From: Streptomyces sp. Act143
GTDB lineage: Bacteria > Actinomycetota > Actinomycetes > Streptomycetales > Streptomycetaceae
Length of the DNA: 64,000 nucleotides
NCBI RefSeq assembly: GCF_003143935.1
Contig: NZ_QFRX01000001.1
Location: forward strand, 3,969,946 to 4,033,945
Direction of reading: 5' to 3'
The notes under the pieces were generated by a model. The model was given only the letters and a program-made list of their open reading frames with translations, was not told the origin of the DNA and searched no databases. Positions 16,601 through 26,076 of the stretch are shown one piece after another (positions within the stretch are counted from its first letter, which is position 1; each line of letters starts with the position of its first letter). A program made the position numbers and the translations under genes.

Positions 16601-17790
16601 CCGACAGCGACGGCGGCGGCCAGCAGCCGGGCACCGCCCTGGTGCTGAACACCTGTGGCTCGGCCGACTCCCAGCAGTGGCGGGTCGCCGCGGACGGCAC
16701 GCTGCGGCTGTTCGACTCGCGGTGCATGACGCCCGACGGCGGCGGCACGGCCGACAACGGCAGCCAGGTGCTGCTTCAGATCTGCGACGGCTCCGCCGCC
16801 CAGCGGTGGCACGCGGGCGCCGACGGTGGCGTCGTCAACGACCTGACCGGCAAGTGCCTCGACGTCAAGGACACCTCCTCCGCGGTGGGCGCGATCCTGT
16901 GGCTGTGGAACTGCGGTCCGGTGACCGACGCGAAGGTGTGGCAGCTGCCCGTCGCCCAGGATCCGACCGGCCGGATCTCCGGCTACGGCGGCAAGTGCGC
17001 CGACCTCGCCGGGTCGGGCTCGACCAGCGCGGTGGGCACCCAGGTGCAGCTGAACACCTGCGGTACCGGCACGTCCCAGCGGTTCACGGTGCACACGGAC
17101 GGCACGGTGAGTGTGCTGGGCAAGTGCATCGCCCTGAAGGGCGGCGGGGTCGCCGACGGCACCCGGGTGGTGCTGGCCGACTGCAACGCCGCCGCCACCG
17201 AGCAGCAGTGGACCTGGGCGGCCAACCGGGGGTTGGTCTCCAAGAGATCCGGCACCTGCCTGGACGCCACCGGCCCCAGCTCCACCAACGGCACCCCGTT
17301 GCAGATCTGGGCCTGCGCGACCTCCGACAACCAGCGCTGGCAGTTGCCCGCGGGGGTGCCGATCGGGCACGTCACGGGCATCGGGGGCAAGTGCGTCGAC
17401 CTGAACGGCTCGGGCTCCACCAACACGGCCGCCACCGCGCTCCAGCTGAACACCTGCGGCACGGGCATCTCGCAGGACTGGTCCGTCGCGGCCGACGGCA
17501 GCCTTCAGATCCTCGGCGGCTGTGCCGGGGTCGCGGGCAACGGCACCGCCAGCGGTACCGCGGTGACGCTCCAGGTGTGCAACGGCAGCAACGGCCAGAA
17601 GTGGACGGCGGGCCCCAACAGCAGCCTCGTCAACACCCTGTCCGGCCGCTGCCTGGACGCCACCGGCGCCAGTTCCGCCAACGGGACCAAGCTCCAGATC
17701 TGGACCTGCGGCGGTTCCGACCAGCAGAAGTGGAGCATGCCGACGACGACCGTCTCGGCCGCGGTCACCCGTCGGGCCGGAACCCGGTGA
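13663..17790 (+). CDS. Secreted GH95-like glycoside hydrolase with four ricin-type beta-trefoil domains
   Basis: About 1375 residues. A Tat-like leader (RPGRRTLVAGAVCAVALGVV, cleavage near ALA-APQ) precedes a 790-residue catalytic region of the GH95/alpha-L-fucosidase type: an N-terminal beta-sandwich (SMPLGNGTLGAAVWAADGFT, NRGDTFPDRKSPG), a helical (alpha/alpha)6 barrel with NYWWWNLRMQAAAHLTSGV, ETSYNAQTVSTGAEVSLALW and AHETQWNVNDPVTDIAAM, and a closing sandwich. From about residue 840 to the end there are four carbohydrate-binding trefoils, each with three QxW-like repeats (for example QQWRVAADGTLRLF, QRWHAGADGGVV, QKWTAGPNSSLVN). It probably degrades a fucosylated or related glycan outside the cell. 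The start is uncertain: ATG 13663 or GTG 13651, neither with a good ribosome site. Confidence 0.8.
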   Translation: MPADRRTSVDAQRPSHRHRPGRRTLVAGAVCAVALGVVPPPALAAPQASQQTAAATAVATTAWQNGAFQVDRAALVHRSDVVLGRPGTGPAESMPLGNGTLGAAVWAADGFTAQLNRGDTFPDRKSPGRVTIPGLRTITEADDFSARLNLYDGVLTESGGGMTATIYTRADRDELVVDVTGADPGSSQTVRGDLWDGRSPSAAASGAVATLAETWKDDGTGGTGDTYGSLLGLTAGGRNVTSSVTDGDTVQVAFNPAADGSFRVVVAAPHWAGGDAQATATSYLGSDAAVSSATLKSAHTSWWHGFWDRANPVKIESADGTGSYVENLRTVFLYQSAASNRGALPGTQAGVADLFSFTRDEHDWSPRNYWWWNLRMQAAAHLTSGVSDLNKPFYDLYTSNLANIEAWTKDHMPGHTGACVPETMRFNGNGYFDAGGNNSSCEASETSYNAQTVSTGAEVSLALWQQYRTSGDLSFLRESYPLMKSSAQFLLSYATTGGDGLLHTKANAHETQWNVNDPVTDIAAMQALFPVVVSAAKALGTDSDLQTQLTAAQAKLPPLPRTDAATHTKVLTPAADSAGDDVIALSAEPAAETHNSENLDLEAVWPYGLITDSGGLHDLAVRTFDNRRWPNDANWSFDALQAARLGQAAEVKAGLLYNVTNQLYPSGLTSNNNVLTGREAYSETVGVIAAGVNEALVQDYDDVLRIAPAVPSDWDVDGTVSVHDNAKVDVQTRGGVPVSVVLEAGSAASFVTRNPWPGESAGVVDAADGSTVVAYSTAAQFTIPAKAGHAYLIQRKSAPITSLPFQKVSGTAAELAKHLGRTQIGLDFPASPAPAGPVGALTAVGGLCVGHAPGLAGGTAVQTGTCDGGASQMWIAGRDGSLWVQGRCAMPAGKSGTAGTAVVLAACDGSTAQQWKATSDRTLVNQASGLCAEVKGSSTTAGTALATAVCNTSTAGQKFDPPVTPAGPQGHLTGIGGMCADSDGGGQQPGTALVLNTCGSADSQQWRVAADGTLRLFDSRCMTPDGGGTADNGSQVLLQICDGSAAQRWHAGADGGVVNDLTGKCLDVKDTSSAVGAILWLWNCGPVTDAKVWQLPVAQDPTGRISGYGGKCADLAGSGSTSAVGTQVQLNTCGTGTSQRFTVHTDGTVSVLGKCIALKGGGVADGTRVVLADCNAAATEQQWTWAANRGLVSKRSGTCLDATGPSSTNGTPLQIWACATSDNQRWQLPAGVPIGHVTGIGGKCVDLNGSGSTNTAATALQLNTCGTGISQDWSVAADGSLQILGGCAGVAGNGTASGTAVTLQVCNGSNGQKWTAGPNSSLVNTLSGRCLDATGASSANGTKLQIWTCGGSDQQKWSMPTTTVSAAVTRRAGTR

Positions 17791-17857
17791 TTCCCCACAC
17801 ATGTCATGTGCGGCGCCGTAGGAACGCGCCGATGCCGACCTTGCTCAGAGAGGAACC

Positions 17858-18649
17858 ATGAACACCAGCACGCACCACCAGGGCGCGGACGCCGTGCCGA
17901 AGAAGTTGCGCGGCATGGGCGCCATCGTCACCGGCGGGTCCCGCGGAATCGGCCGGTCGGTGGTCGAACGCCTCGTCGCCGACGGGGCCCGCGTCGCCTT
18001 CTCCTACCTCTCCGGTGCCGAACCCGCCGCCGAGCTGGAGCGCACGGCGGCGGCGGGCGGCGGCGCCGCGAAGGGGTTCCGGGCCGATCTGGCGGAGCCG
18101 GACGCGGTACGGGGCTTCCTGGCGGCGGCCCGGGAGTGGCTGGGCGGCTTCGACATCCTGGTGAACAACGCCGGTTGCGTGGTCCCCGCCCTGCTCGCGG
18201 AAACCGCGGACGAGGACTTCGACCGGGTCATGGCCGTCAACGCCACAGCCGTGTTCCTCGCGCTGCGGGAAGCGGCCCGGCACATGCGGGACGGCGGCCG
18301 GATCATCACCGTGTCCACGATCAACACCCGGCTGGCGGTGCCGGGGGCGGCCGTCTACGCGGGCAGCAAGGGCGCCATCGAGCAGTTCACGGCCGTGGCG
18401 GCACTGGAACTGGGGTCGCGCGGCATCACCGCCAACACGGTCTCGCCGGGCTTCACCGACACGGATCTGCTGCGTTCCGCGAACTCCGAGGAGACCCTGC
18501 GGCAGGCCGCCGCGTTGTCGCCGTTCGGCAGACTGGGCGAGCCGTCCGACATCGCCGACGTGGTCGCCTTCCTGGCCGGCCCGGACGGGCGGTGGGTCAG
18601 TGGGCAGAACCTCTGCGTCGACGGCGCGGTGAACGGCCTGTACCGCTGA
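17858..18649 (+). CDS. SDR family oxidoreductase (classical, FabG-like)
   Basis: A 263-residue short-chain dehydrogenase. The NAD(P)-binding TGGSRGIG is at about residues 25-32, NNAG near 103, the catalytic Ser in RIITVSTINTR and YxxxK as VYAGSKGAIEQF, followed by NTVSPGFTDTDL and the typical ending GQNLCVDGA. All catalytic positions are present. ATG 17858 has AGAGAGGA upstream. The substrate is unknown. It is followed by a strong bidirectional terminator and is convergent with a TetR gene, so it is probably a single-gene unit. Confidence 0.92.
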   Translation: MNTSTHHQGADAVPKKLRGMGAIVTGGSRGIGRSVVERLVADGARVAFSYLSGAEPAAELERTAAAGGGAAKGFRADLAEPDAVRGFLAAAREWLGGFDILVNNAGCVVPALLAETADEDFDRVMAVNATAVFLALREAARHMRDGGRIITVSTINTRLAVPGAAVYAGSKGAIEQFTAVAALELGSRGITANTVSPGFTDTDLLRSANSEETLRQAAALSPFGRLGEPSDIADVVAFLAGPDGRWVSGQNLCVDGAVNGLYR

Positions 18650-18657
18650 GCCGCCCT

Positions 18658-18698
18658 GGCCGGTGGGCCGGCGGTGGGTCACCGCCGGCCCACCGGCC
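18658..18698. terminator. Bidirectional terminator, 18-bp perfect stem
   Basis: Arms at 18658-18675 and 18681-18698 pair over 18 bp without mismatch around a 5-base loop; the core is GGTGGGCCGGCGGT. It lies between the convergent SDR and TetR genes and is one of the strongest hairpins in the window. Confidence 0.92.
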
Positions 18699-18703
18699 CG
18701 CGC

Positions 18704-19363
18704 TCACCCGGCGCGCAGCCCGGTGACGAGGAGGTACAGGGTGCGGCCGAGCATGGCGGCGAAGTCGACCTTCGTGGCGGCGAGTTCGGGATGCCGCTGG
18801 GCTTCGGCGACGGCCTCGGAGGGGTGGGCGAACGGCCAGAGCCCGGCCGTGCAGACGACGGTCAGGGAGACCAGTTCGCGGGCGTTCTCCGCGGTCAGCC
18901 CGGTGATGTGCTGCCGCAGCAGGTCGGCCAGGGCCCCCAGGAGCCGCACATGGGCGAGCTTGAACGTGCGTGCCGACTCGGCGGAGATGTTCCGTTCGAG
19001 CTCCGATCCCAGGGCGCTGAACAGGTCGCACAGCAGGGGGCGGCGGGCCAGCGAACGGGCCACGGTGCCGGTGACCGCCGCGCAGGATTCTTCGGTCGCG
19101 GCCAGTTCGGCGGTCAGGTCCTCGATCCACTGGGCCAGGGAGCGGTTGAGGAGTTCGAAGAACACCGCTTCCCTGGTCTCGAAGTAGCGGACGACGTTGG
19201 TCTTCGACAGCCCGACCCGGCGGCTCAGTTCCCGCAGGCTGATCTCGCTCACCGGCATCTCGGTCAGGAGCTGTGTGGCGGCGTCGAGGATGGCCTGCTT
19301 GCGGATCTCCCGCTGCTCGGCGCTGCGGGCGCGCTGAAAGCCGGCGGCCTGGTCGTCTGTCAT
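18704..19363 (-). CDS. TetR/AcrR family transcriptional regulator
   Basis: A 219-residue regulator. The helix-turn-helix covers about residues 18-65 (REIRKQAILDAATQLLTEMP, EISLRELSRRVGLSKTNVVR, YFETREAVFFELL). The C-terminal domain (VTGTVARSLARRPLLCDLFS, TFKLAHVRLLGALADLLRQH) resembles TetR members with a TetR_C_17-like effector domain. It lies 160 bp downstream of an SDR gene on the same strand; the paired 18-bp repeat ahead of that SDR gene is a plausible target, making this an enzyme-regulator unit. Confidence 0.9.
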   Translation of the reverse strand: MTDDQAAGFQRARSAEQREIRKQAILDAATQLLTEMPVSEISLRELSRRVGLSKTNVVRYFETREAVFFELLNRSLAQWIEDLTAELAATEESCAAVTGTVARSLARRPLLCDLFSALGSELERNISAESARTFKLAHVRLLGALADLLRQHITGLTAENARELVSLTVVCTAGLWPFAHPSEAVAEAQRHPELAATKVDFAAMLGRTLYLLVTGLRAG

Positions 19364-19523
19364 CGTCGTCGCTTCCCCGGGGAACGTCCCGGCGGCCCGT
19401 GCGGCGCCGCCTGCGGCAACCCTAAGCCAGGGGTGCTGCCGGGCCCGGCTGCGGCAGAGGCGGTACCGGGTCCGGCCGCGGCGGGGGCGCTGCCGAGCCC
19501 CGCCGCCACAACCGCCACACGGG

Positions 19524-20342
19524 TCATACGGACTCGCTCACGTGGCGCCACTCGGCGTCCCCGGCGGCGAGGTTCTCAGCGAAGGCCTGCGCCACCTGGA
19601 CGGCGTCCTTGCCGAGCAGCAGCCGGCGCGGCGGGCGCTCGGCCGCCACGACGTCGAGCAGGACCTGCGCGATGCGGTCCGGGTCGCCGGGCTGCTTGCC
19701 GTCCTGGCCGCGGATGGCGGCGATGGCACCGCCGACCACCTCCTGGTAGGGCTCGCTGACCGGCGGGGTGTCCATGGAGGAGCCGGCCCAGTCGGTGCGC
19801 ATGCCGCCCGGCTCGGCGACGGTGACCTTGATGCCGAGGGGGGCGACCTCCAGGGCGAGGACCTCGGAGAAGCCGCCGACCGCCCACTTGGCCGCCTGGT
19901 AGGCACCCAGTCCGGGGACGGCCACCCGGCCTCCGACGGAGGAGATCTGGATGATGTGGCCGGAGCGCTGCGCCCGCAGGACGGGGAGGGCGGCGCGGGT
20001 GACGTTGACGACGCCGAAGAGGTTGGCGTCGATCTGGTCGCGGAAGGCCTGGTCGGACATGTCCTCCAGGGCGGCCATGTCGGCGTAGCCGGCGTTGTTC
20101 ACCACGACGTCCAGGCGGCCGAAGGCGTCCACGGCGGCCCGCACGGCCCGGCGCGCGGCCTCGGCGTCGGTGACGTCCAGGGTGACCAGCCGGACGCGGT
20201 CGCCGTACTGGTCGGCGAGGTCGTTCAGGGGCTCGGTGCGCCGGGCGGTGGCGACGAGGTTGTCGCCGGCCTTCAGCACGGCCTCGGCGATGGCGCGGCC
20301 CAGGCCGCGGGAGCTGCCGGTGATCAGCCAGGTCTTGCTCAT
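19524..20342 (-). CDS. SDR family oxidoreductase
   Basis: A 272-residue short-chain dehydrogenase with TGSSRGLG at residues 8-15, an LDVTD strand, NNAGYAD, the catalytic Ser in HIIQISSVGGR and YxxxK as AYQAAKWAV, then AEPGGMRTDW. The C-terminal extension (DPDRIAQVLLDVVAAERPPR, LLLGKDAV) is typical of the oxidoreductase/SDR-a group in Streptomyces. ATG 20342 is preceded by AGAGG. Two direct repeats immediately upstream mark a regulated promoter. A TetR gene follows on the same strand. Confidence 0.9.
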   Translation of the reverse strand: MSKTWLITGSSRGLGRAIAEAVLKAGDNLVATARRTEPLNDLADQYGDRVRLVTLDVTDAEAARRAVRAAVDAFGRLDVVVNNAGYADMAALEDMSDQAFRDQIDANLFGVVNVTRAALPVLRAQRSGHIIQISSVGGRVAVPGLGAYQAAKWAVGGFSEVLALEVAPLGIKVTVAEPGGMRTDWAGSSMDTPPVSEPYQEVVGGAIAAIRGQDGKQPGDPDRIAQVLLDVVAAERPPRRLLLGKDAVQVAQAFAENLAAGDAEWRHVSESV

Positions 20343-20379
20343 GGGGGTGCCTCTGTTCTGGTGGGCGGGGAGCCGCGAT

Positions 20380-20433
20380 CTCTTAAGAGGCCGCTGGACC
20401 TTTACTGCCCTCCAGCTTAAGAGGCCACTGGAC
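20380..20433 (-). promoter_or_regulatory. Paired 18-bp operator repeats upstream of the SDR gene
   Basis: CTTAAGAGGCCGCTGGAC (20382-20399) and CTTAAGAGGCCACTGGAC (20416-20433) differ at one base and are 34 bp apart. The first sits in the palindrome CTCTTAAGAG (20380-20389); the second is bracketed by TCCAG and CTGGA (20411-20432). They precede the SDR start by about 40 bp, a good place for repression, perhaps by the TetR protein encoded downstream. Confidence 0.65.
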
Positions 20434-20595
20434 TCTTGTCGACCGCAGAGGCGTTTCCCGTGACAAGTGTCACAAGCGCGAGACAGAAGTCGTCCGCGCT
20501 TCAATCAAACGTGGTGTGGGGTTCTTCGCGCCGTGCGGGATGTTCACCTGGGCCGACAAATGTTCCGGCGTCACACACGCAACCCGCGGGAGAGT

Positions 20596-20603
20596 CACAT
20601 GTG
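20596..20603. promoter_or_regulatory. CACATGTG palindrome spanning the start codon of the metallohydrolase gene
   Basis: The octamer, flanked as GTCACATGTGTC, overlaps the ATG at 20599. A protein bound here would block translation start and early transcription. It is one of five copies in the window. Confidence 0.3.
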
Positions 20604-22185
20604 TCAGTCCGAGACCGGAACCACGGACATGGGCCGCCGGGCCCTGCTGATGGCGGGCGGGGTGCTCGGCGCGGCCGGGGCACTGACCGTCGCGCCCGTC
20701 AGCTTCGCCGCGGCCGACGAGAACACCGCGACGGGCACACCCGCCGACGGCACCGAGGAGGCCCGCACCGTCACCGGCCACCTCCAGACCGGTGCCGCCG
20801 ACTTCGTCTACCTGCCCGTCGAAGTCCCGCGCGGCGTCAACCAGATCGCCGTCTCCTACACCTACGACAAGCCCTCCGTGCCCAGCGGAACGCCCGGCAA
20901 CTCCTGCGACATCGGCATCTTCGACGAGCGCGGCCTCGCCCTCGGCGGCAAGGGTTTCCGCGGCTGGTCCGGTGGCGCCCGCACCTCCTTCGTCATCGAC
21001 AGCGGTGACACCACCACACCGGGCTACCTGCCCGGCCCGGTCAACCACGGCACCTGGCACGTCGCCCTCGGCCCGTACCAGGTGGCCCCGCAGGGCATGA
21101 ACTACTCGGTGACCATCACCCTGCGCTACGGCCCGGCGGGCGCCCCGTTCCGGCCCAACTACCCCAGCGAGCGCGCCAAGGGCCGCGGCCGGGCCTGGTA
21201 CCGCGGCGACTGCCACCTGCACACCGTGCACTCCGACGGCAAGCGCCTGCCGTCCGAGGTCGCGGCCGGGGCCCGTGCCGCGGGCCTGGACTTCATCGTC
21301 TCCACCGACCACAACACCTCCTCCGCACACGCGGTGTGGGGCGAGTACGCCGGACCCGACCTGCTCGTCATCAACGGCGAGGAGATCACCACCCGCAACG
21401 GCCACTGGCTGGCGCTGGGCCTGGACAACGGCTCCTGGATCGACTGGCGCTACCGCTCGCGCGACGACGCCTTCCCGCGCTTCGCCCGCCAGGTGCGCCG
21501 CCAGGGCGGCCTGGTCGTCCCCGCGCACCCCTACTGCCCGTACGTCGCCTGCCAGTGGAAGTTCGGCTACGAGGACGCCGACGCCGTCGAGGTGTGGAAC
21601 GGCCCCTGGACCTACGACGACGAGTCCGCCGTCGACACCTGGGACTCCATGCTCGGTACCGCGATGCGCTCCGGCAAGGACTGGCTGCCCGCCATGGCCA
21701 ACAGCGACGCGCACAGCGTGCCCCAGGTCATCGGCCTGCCGCAGACCGTCGTGTACGCCGACGACCTCAACCGGGCATCGATCCTGGAGGGCATCCGCAA
21801 GGGCCGCACCTACGTCGCCGAGTCCTCCGCCGTCACCGTCTCCTTCAGCGCGGCCGGCGGCGGCCGGTCCGCCGGGATCGCCGAGACGCTCGAACTGCCC
21901 GCGGACACACCGGTCGACGTCCGCCTGGAGGTGTCCGGGGTGCCGAACGGCACGGTGCGCCTCATCACCGACGAGGGCCAGATGCACCAGGAGTCGCTGG
22001 GCGCCTCCGGCACGGGCACCGTCGTGTGGCGTACGACGGTCTCCCTCGCCGCCTACGTGCGCGCCGAGGTCCGCCACCCCAAGGCGGACGGCACGCCCGG
22101 CAAGGGCAACACCATGGCCGCCGACCTGCAATGGGGGCCGATGGCCGCGCTGACCAACCCGATCGTGCTGCGGGTCCGGGACTGA
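20599..22185 (+). CDS. CehA/McbA family metallohydrolase (PHP domain), Tat-exported
   Basis: A 528-residue protein. The leader DMGRRALLMAGGVLGAAGAL is a twin-arginine signal ending near SFAAADE. Residues 40-190 form a beta-rich domain (VYLPVEVPRGVNQIAVSYTY, NHGTWHVALGPYQVAPQGMN). The PHP-type metal site follows: DCHLHTVHSDG, DFIVSTDHN, EEITTRNGHW, VVPAHPYCPY and NSDAHSVPQVIG. CehA and McbA are hydrolases of carbaryl and related esters, but most family members have unknown phosphoesterase or esterase roles. Export by Tat fits a pre-folded metal enzyme. ATG 20599 follows GGGAGAG; the start lies inside a CACATGTG palindrome. Confidence 0.85.
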   Translation: MCQSETGTTDMGRRALLMAGGVLGAAGALTVAPVSFAAADENTATGTPADGTEEARTVTGHLQTGAADFVYLPVEVPRGVNQIAVSYTYDKPSVPSGTPGNSCDIGIFDERGLALGGKGFRGWSGGARTSFVIDSGDTTTPGYLPGPVNHGTWHVALGPYQVAPQGMNYSVTITLRYGPAGAPFRPNYPSERAKGRGRAWYRGDCHLHTVHSDGKRLPSEVAAGARAAGLDFIVSTDHNTSSAHAVWGEYAGPDLLVINGEEITTRNGHWLALGLDNGSWIDWRYRSRDDAFPRFARQVRRQGGLVVPAHPYCPYVACQWKFGYEDADAVEVWNGPWTYDDESAVDTWDSMLGTAMRSGKDWLPAMANSDAHSVPQVIGLPQTVVYADDLNRASILEGIRKGRTYVAESSAVTVSFSAAGGGRSAGIAETLELPADTPVDVRLEVSGVPNGTVRLITDEGQMHQESLGASGTGTVVWRTTVSLAAYVRAEVRHPKADGTPGKGNTMAADLQWGPMAALTNPIVLRVRD

Positions 22186-22214
22186 CAGCGCGCCGGATGC
22201 CCGGGGCGCGGCCC

Positions 22215-24189
<1,975 letters not shown>

Positions 24190-24192
24190 GAC

Positions 24193-25155
24193 TCACCTCA
24201 GCTTCGGGTCGAGGGCGTCGCGGACCGCGTCGCCGAGCATGATGAACGCCAGGACGGTGACCGCGAGGGCGCCGGCCGGCCACAGCAGCATGTGCGGGGC
24301 GTTGCGGATGTACGGGGAGGCGGCGGAGATGTCGATGCCCCAGCTGACCGTCGGGGGCTTCAGGCCGACGCCGAGGTACGACAGCGTCGCCTCGAGAGAG
24401 ATGTACGTGCCGAGCGCGATGGTCGCCACCACGATCACCGGGGCCACCGCGTTCGGGGCGATGTGCCGGAGCAGCAAACGCGTGTTGGAGGCGCCCAGCG
24501 CCCGCGCGGCCTGGACGTAGTCGTTCTGTTTGGCCGTGATCACCGAGCCTCTCGCGATCCGGGACACCTGGGGCCAGCCCAGCAGCACCATGAAGCCGAT
24601 CACCGGCCAGACCGTGCCGCCGGTGACCACGGAGAGCAGGGCCAGGCCGCCCAGGACGACGGGGATGGCGAAGAAGATGTCGGTGATGCGGGACAGGATC
24701 GTGTCCCACAGGCCGCCGAAGAAGCCGGCGAGGCCACCGAGCACCGAGCCAAGGACCGTGACGCCGAGGGTGGCGCAGACGCCGACCGTGACGGAGGTGC
24801 GGGCGCCGTAGACCGTGCGGGTGTAGACGTCGCAGCCCTGGCCGTCGTAACCGAACGGGTGGCCCGGCTGGGAGCCCTCCTGTGCCTTGGCGAGGTCGCA
24901 TTTCAGCGGGTTGCCGGAGGCGATCAGGGACGGCCAGAGGGAGATCACGATCAGGAAGAGGATCACCAGGGCGGAGAGGACGAAGACCGGGTTGCGCAGC
25001 AGGTCGCGGGCGGCGTCGGACCAGAGGCTGCGCGCCGCGTCCTGCGAGGCGCCGGATGCCGTCTCCAAGGACGCGGCCTCGCTCGCCGCGAGGTCCATCG
25101 CGCCGCCCATGCCGGTCCCGGCGATCGCGCCCTCGGGCTCTCGGGGTTCAGGCAT
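24193..25155 (-). CDS. Oligopeptide/dipeptide ABC transporter permease (OppC/DppC type)
   Basis: A 320-residue membrane protein. The N-terminal 45 residues are an unusually long acidic/alanine cytoplasmic tail, then a first helix (PVFVLSALVILFLIVISLWP), a loop with GHPFGYDGQGCDVYTRTVYG, and five further helices carrying the EAA-type motif (ARALGASNTRLLLRHIAPN), which docks on the ATPases. It overlaps the stop of the DppB-type gene by eight bases. OppC/DppC family length and order are normal. Confidence 0.94.
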   Translation of the reverse strand: MPEPREPEGAIAGTGMGGAMDLAASEAASLETASGASQDAARSLWSDAARDLLRNPVFVLSALVILFLIVISLWPSLIASGNPLKCDLAKAQEGSQPGHPFGYDGQGCDVYTRTVYGARTSVTVGVCATLGVTVLGSVLGGLAGFFGGLWDTILSRITDIFFAIPVVLGGLALLSVVTGGTVWPVIGFMVLLGWPQVSRIARGSVITAKQNDYVQAARALGASNTRLLLRHIAPNAVAPVIVVATIALGTYISLEATLSYLGVGLKPPTVSWGIDISAASPYIRNAPHMLLWPAGALAVTVLAFIMLGDAVRDALDPKLR

Positions 25156-26071
25156 AGCGGATCCTCGGGTCGAGTACGGCGTACAGCAGGTCCACGAGCA
25201 GGTTGGCGACCAGGAAGACCAGGACGAGGACGGTGACGAAGCCGACCACCGTCTGGGAGTTCTGGCGCAGGATGCCCTGGTAGAGCTGGTAGCCGACGCC
25301 GTGGATGTTGAAGATGCGCTCGGTGACGATCGCCCCGCCCATCAACGCGCCGATGTCGGTGCCGATGAACGTCACGACCGGGATGAGCGAGTTGCGCAGC
25401 AGATGGCGGGTGATGATCCTGCGGCGCGGCAGGCCCTTGGCCACCGCCGTGCGGACGTAGTCGCTGCGCCGGTTCTCCGCGATCGACGTGCGGGTCAGGC
25501 GGGTGACGTAGGCCAGGGAGACCGACGCCAGCACCAGACCCGGCACGATCAGCTCGCTGAAGGGTGCCTCCGTGGACACCGAGGGGGAGATCCAGTCCCA
25601 CTTGACGCCGAGGAGCAGTTGGAGCACCAGGCCCGTGACGAAGGTCGGGATGGAGATGACGACCAGGGTCAGCAGCAGGATCGCCGTGTCCAGGACGCGT
25701 CCTCGGCTCAGGCCGGTGAGGACGCCGAGGCCGAGACCGAGGACGATCTCGAACAGGATGGCCACGACGGTCAGCCGGATGGTGACCGGGAAGGCGGTGC
25801 TCATCAGGTCGATGACCTTCTGGCCGTTGAACGCGGTGCCGAAGTCACCTGTGAGGAGGTGACCCATGTACGTCAGGTATTGCTCCAGCACCGGCTTGTC
25901 GAGGCCGAACTCCCGCTTGAGCTGGGCGGCGGTGGCCGGGTCGCACGCCTTGTCGCCGCACAGGCCCGCCACCGGGTCGCCGAGCACGTTCACCATGAGG
26001 AAGATCAGCAGCGTGGCTCCGATGAACACCGGGATCATCTGGAGCAGACGGCGTATCAGATACCGGCCCAC
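25148..26071 (-). CDS. Oligopeptide/dipeptide ABC transporter permease (OppB/DppB type)
   Basis: A 307-residue permease: N-terminal RYLIRRLLQMIPVFIGATLL, the family loop with a cysteine pair (GLCGDKACDPA), five more helices and the EAA-type motif (AVAKGLPRRRIITRHLLRNS). Start GTG 26071 begins VGRYLIRRLL and lies five bases after the binding-protein stop. The frame is open far upstream, but that part is a shadow of the binding-protein gene. Confidence 0.94.
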   Translation of the reverse strand: MGRYLIRRLLQMIPVFIGATLLIFLMVNVLGDPVAGLCGDKACDPATAAQLKREFGLDKPVLEQYLTYMGHLLTGDFGTAFNGQKVIDLMSTAFPVTIRLTVVAILFEIVLGLGLGVLTGLSRGRVLDTAILLLTLVVISIPTFVTGLVLQLLLGVKWDWISPSVSTEAPFSELIVPGLVLASVSLAYVTRLTRTSIAENRRSDYVRTAVAKGLPRRRIITRHLLRNSLIPVVTFIGTDIGALMGGAIVTERIFNIHGVGYQLYQGILRQNSQTVVGFVTVLVLVFLVANLLVDLLYAVLDPRIRYA

Positions 26072-26076
26072 ATCGA

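Noticed and set aside
13684..17802. Very long open frame on the minus strand opposite the GH95-like gene
   Set aside because: It is the usual antisense shadow of a high-G+C gene: arginine/glycine/histidine-rich, no motif, no start-site support, fully covered by the real gene. The same holds for long antisense frames opposite the LAL gene (39025-41976), katA (54485-56929) and the binding protein (26131-27771).
19360..19551. 63-residue minus-strand frame between the SDR and TetR genes
   Set aside because: Low-complexity Ala/Gly/Pro repeats, overlaps the TetR start, no ribosome site. It more likely reflects a short direct repeat in non-coding DNA.
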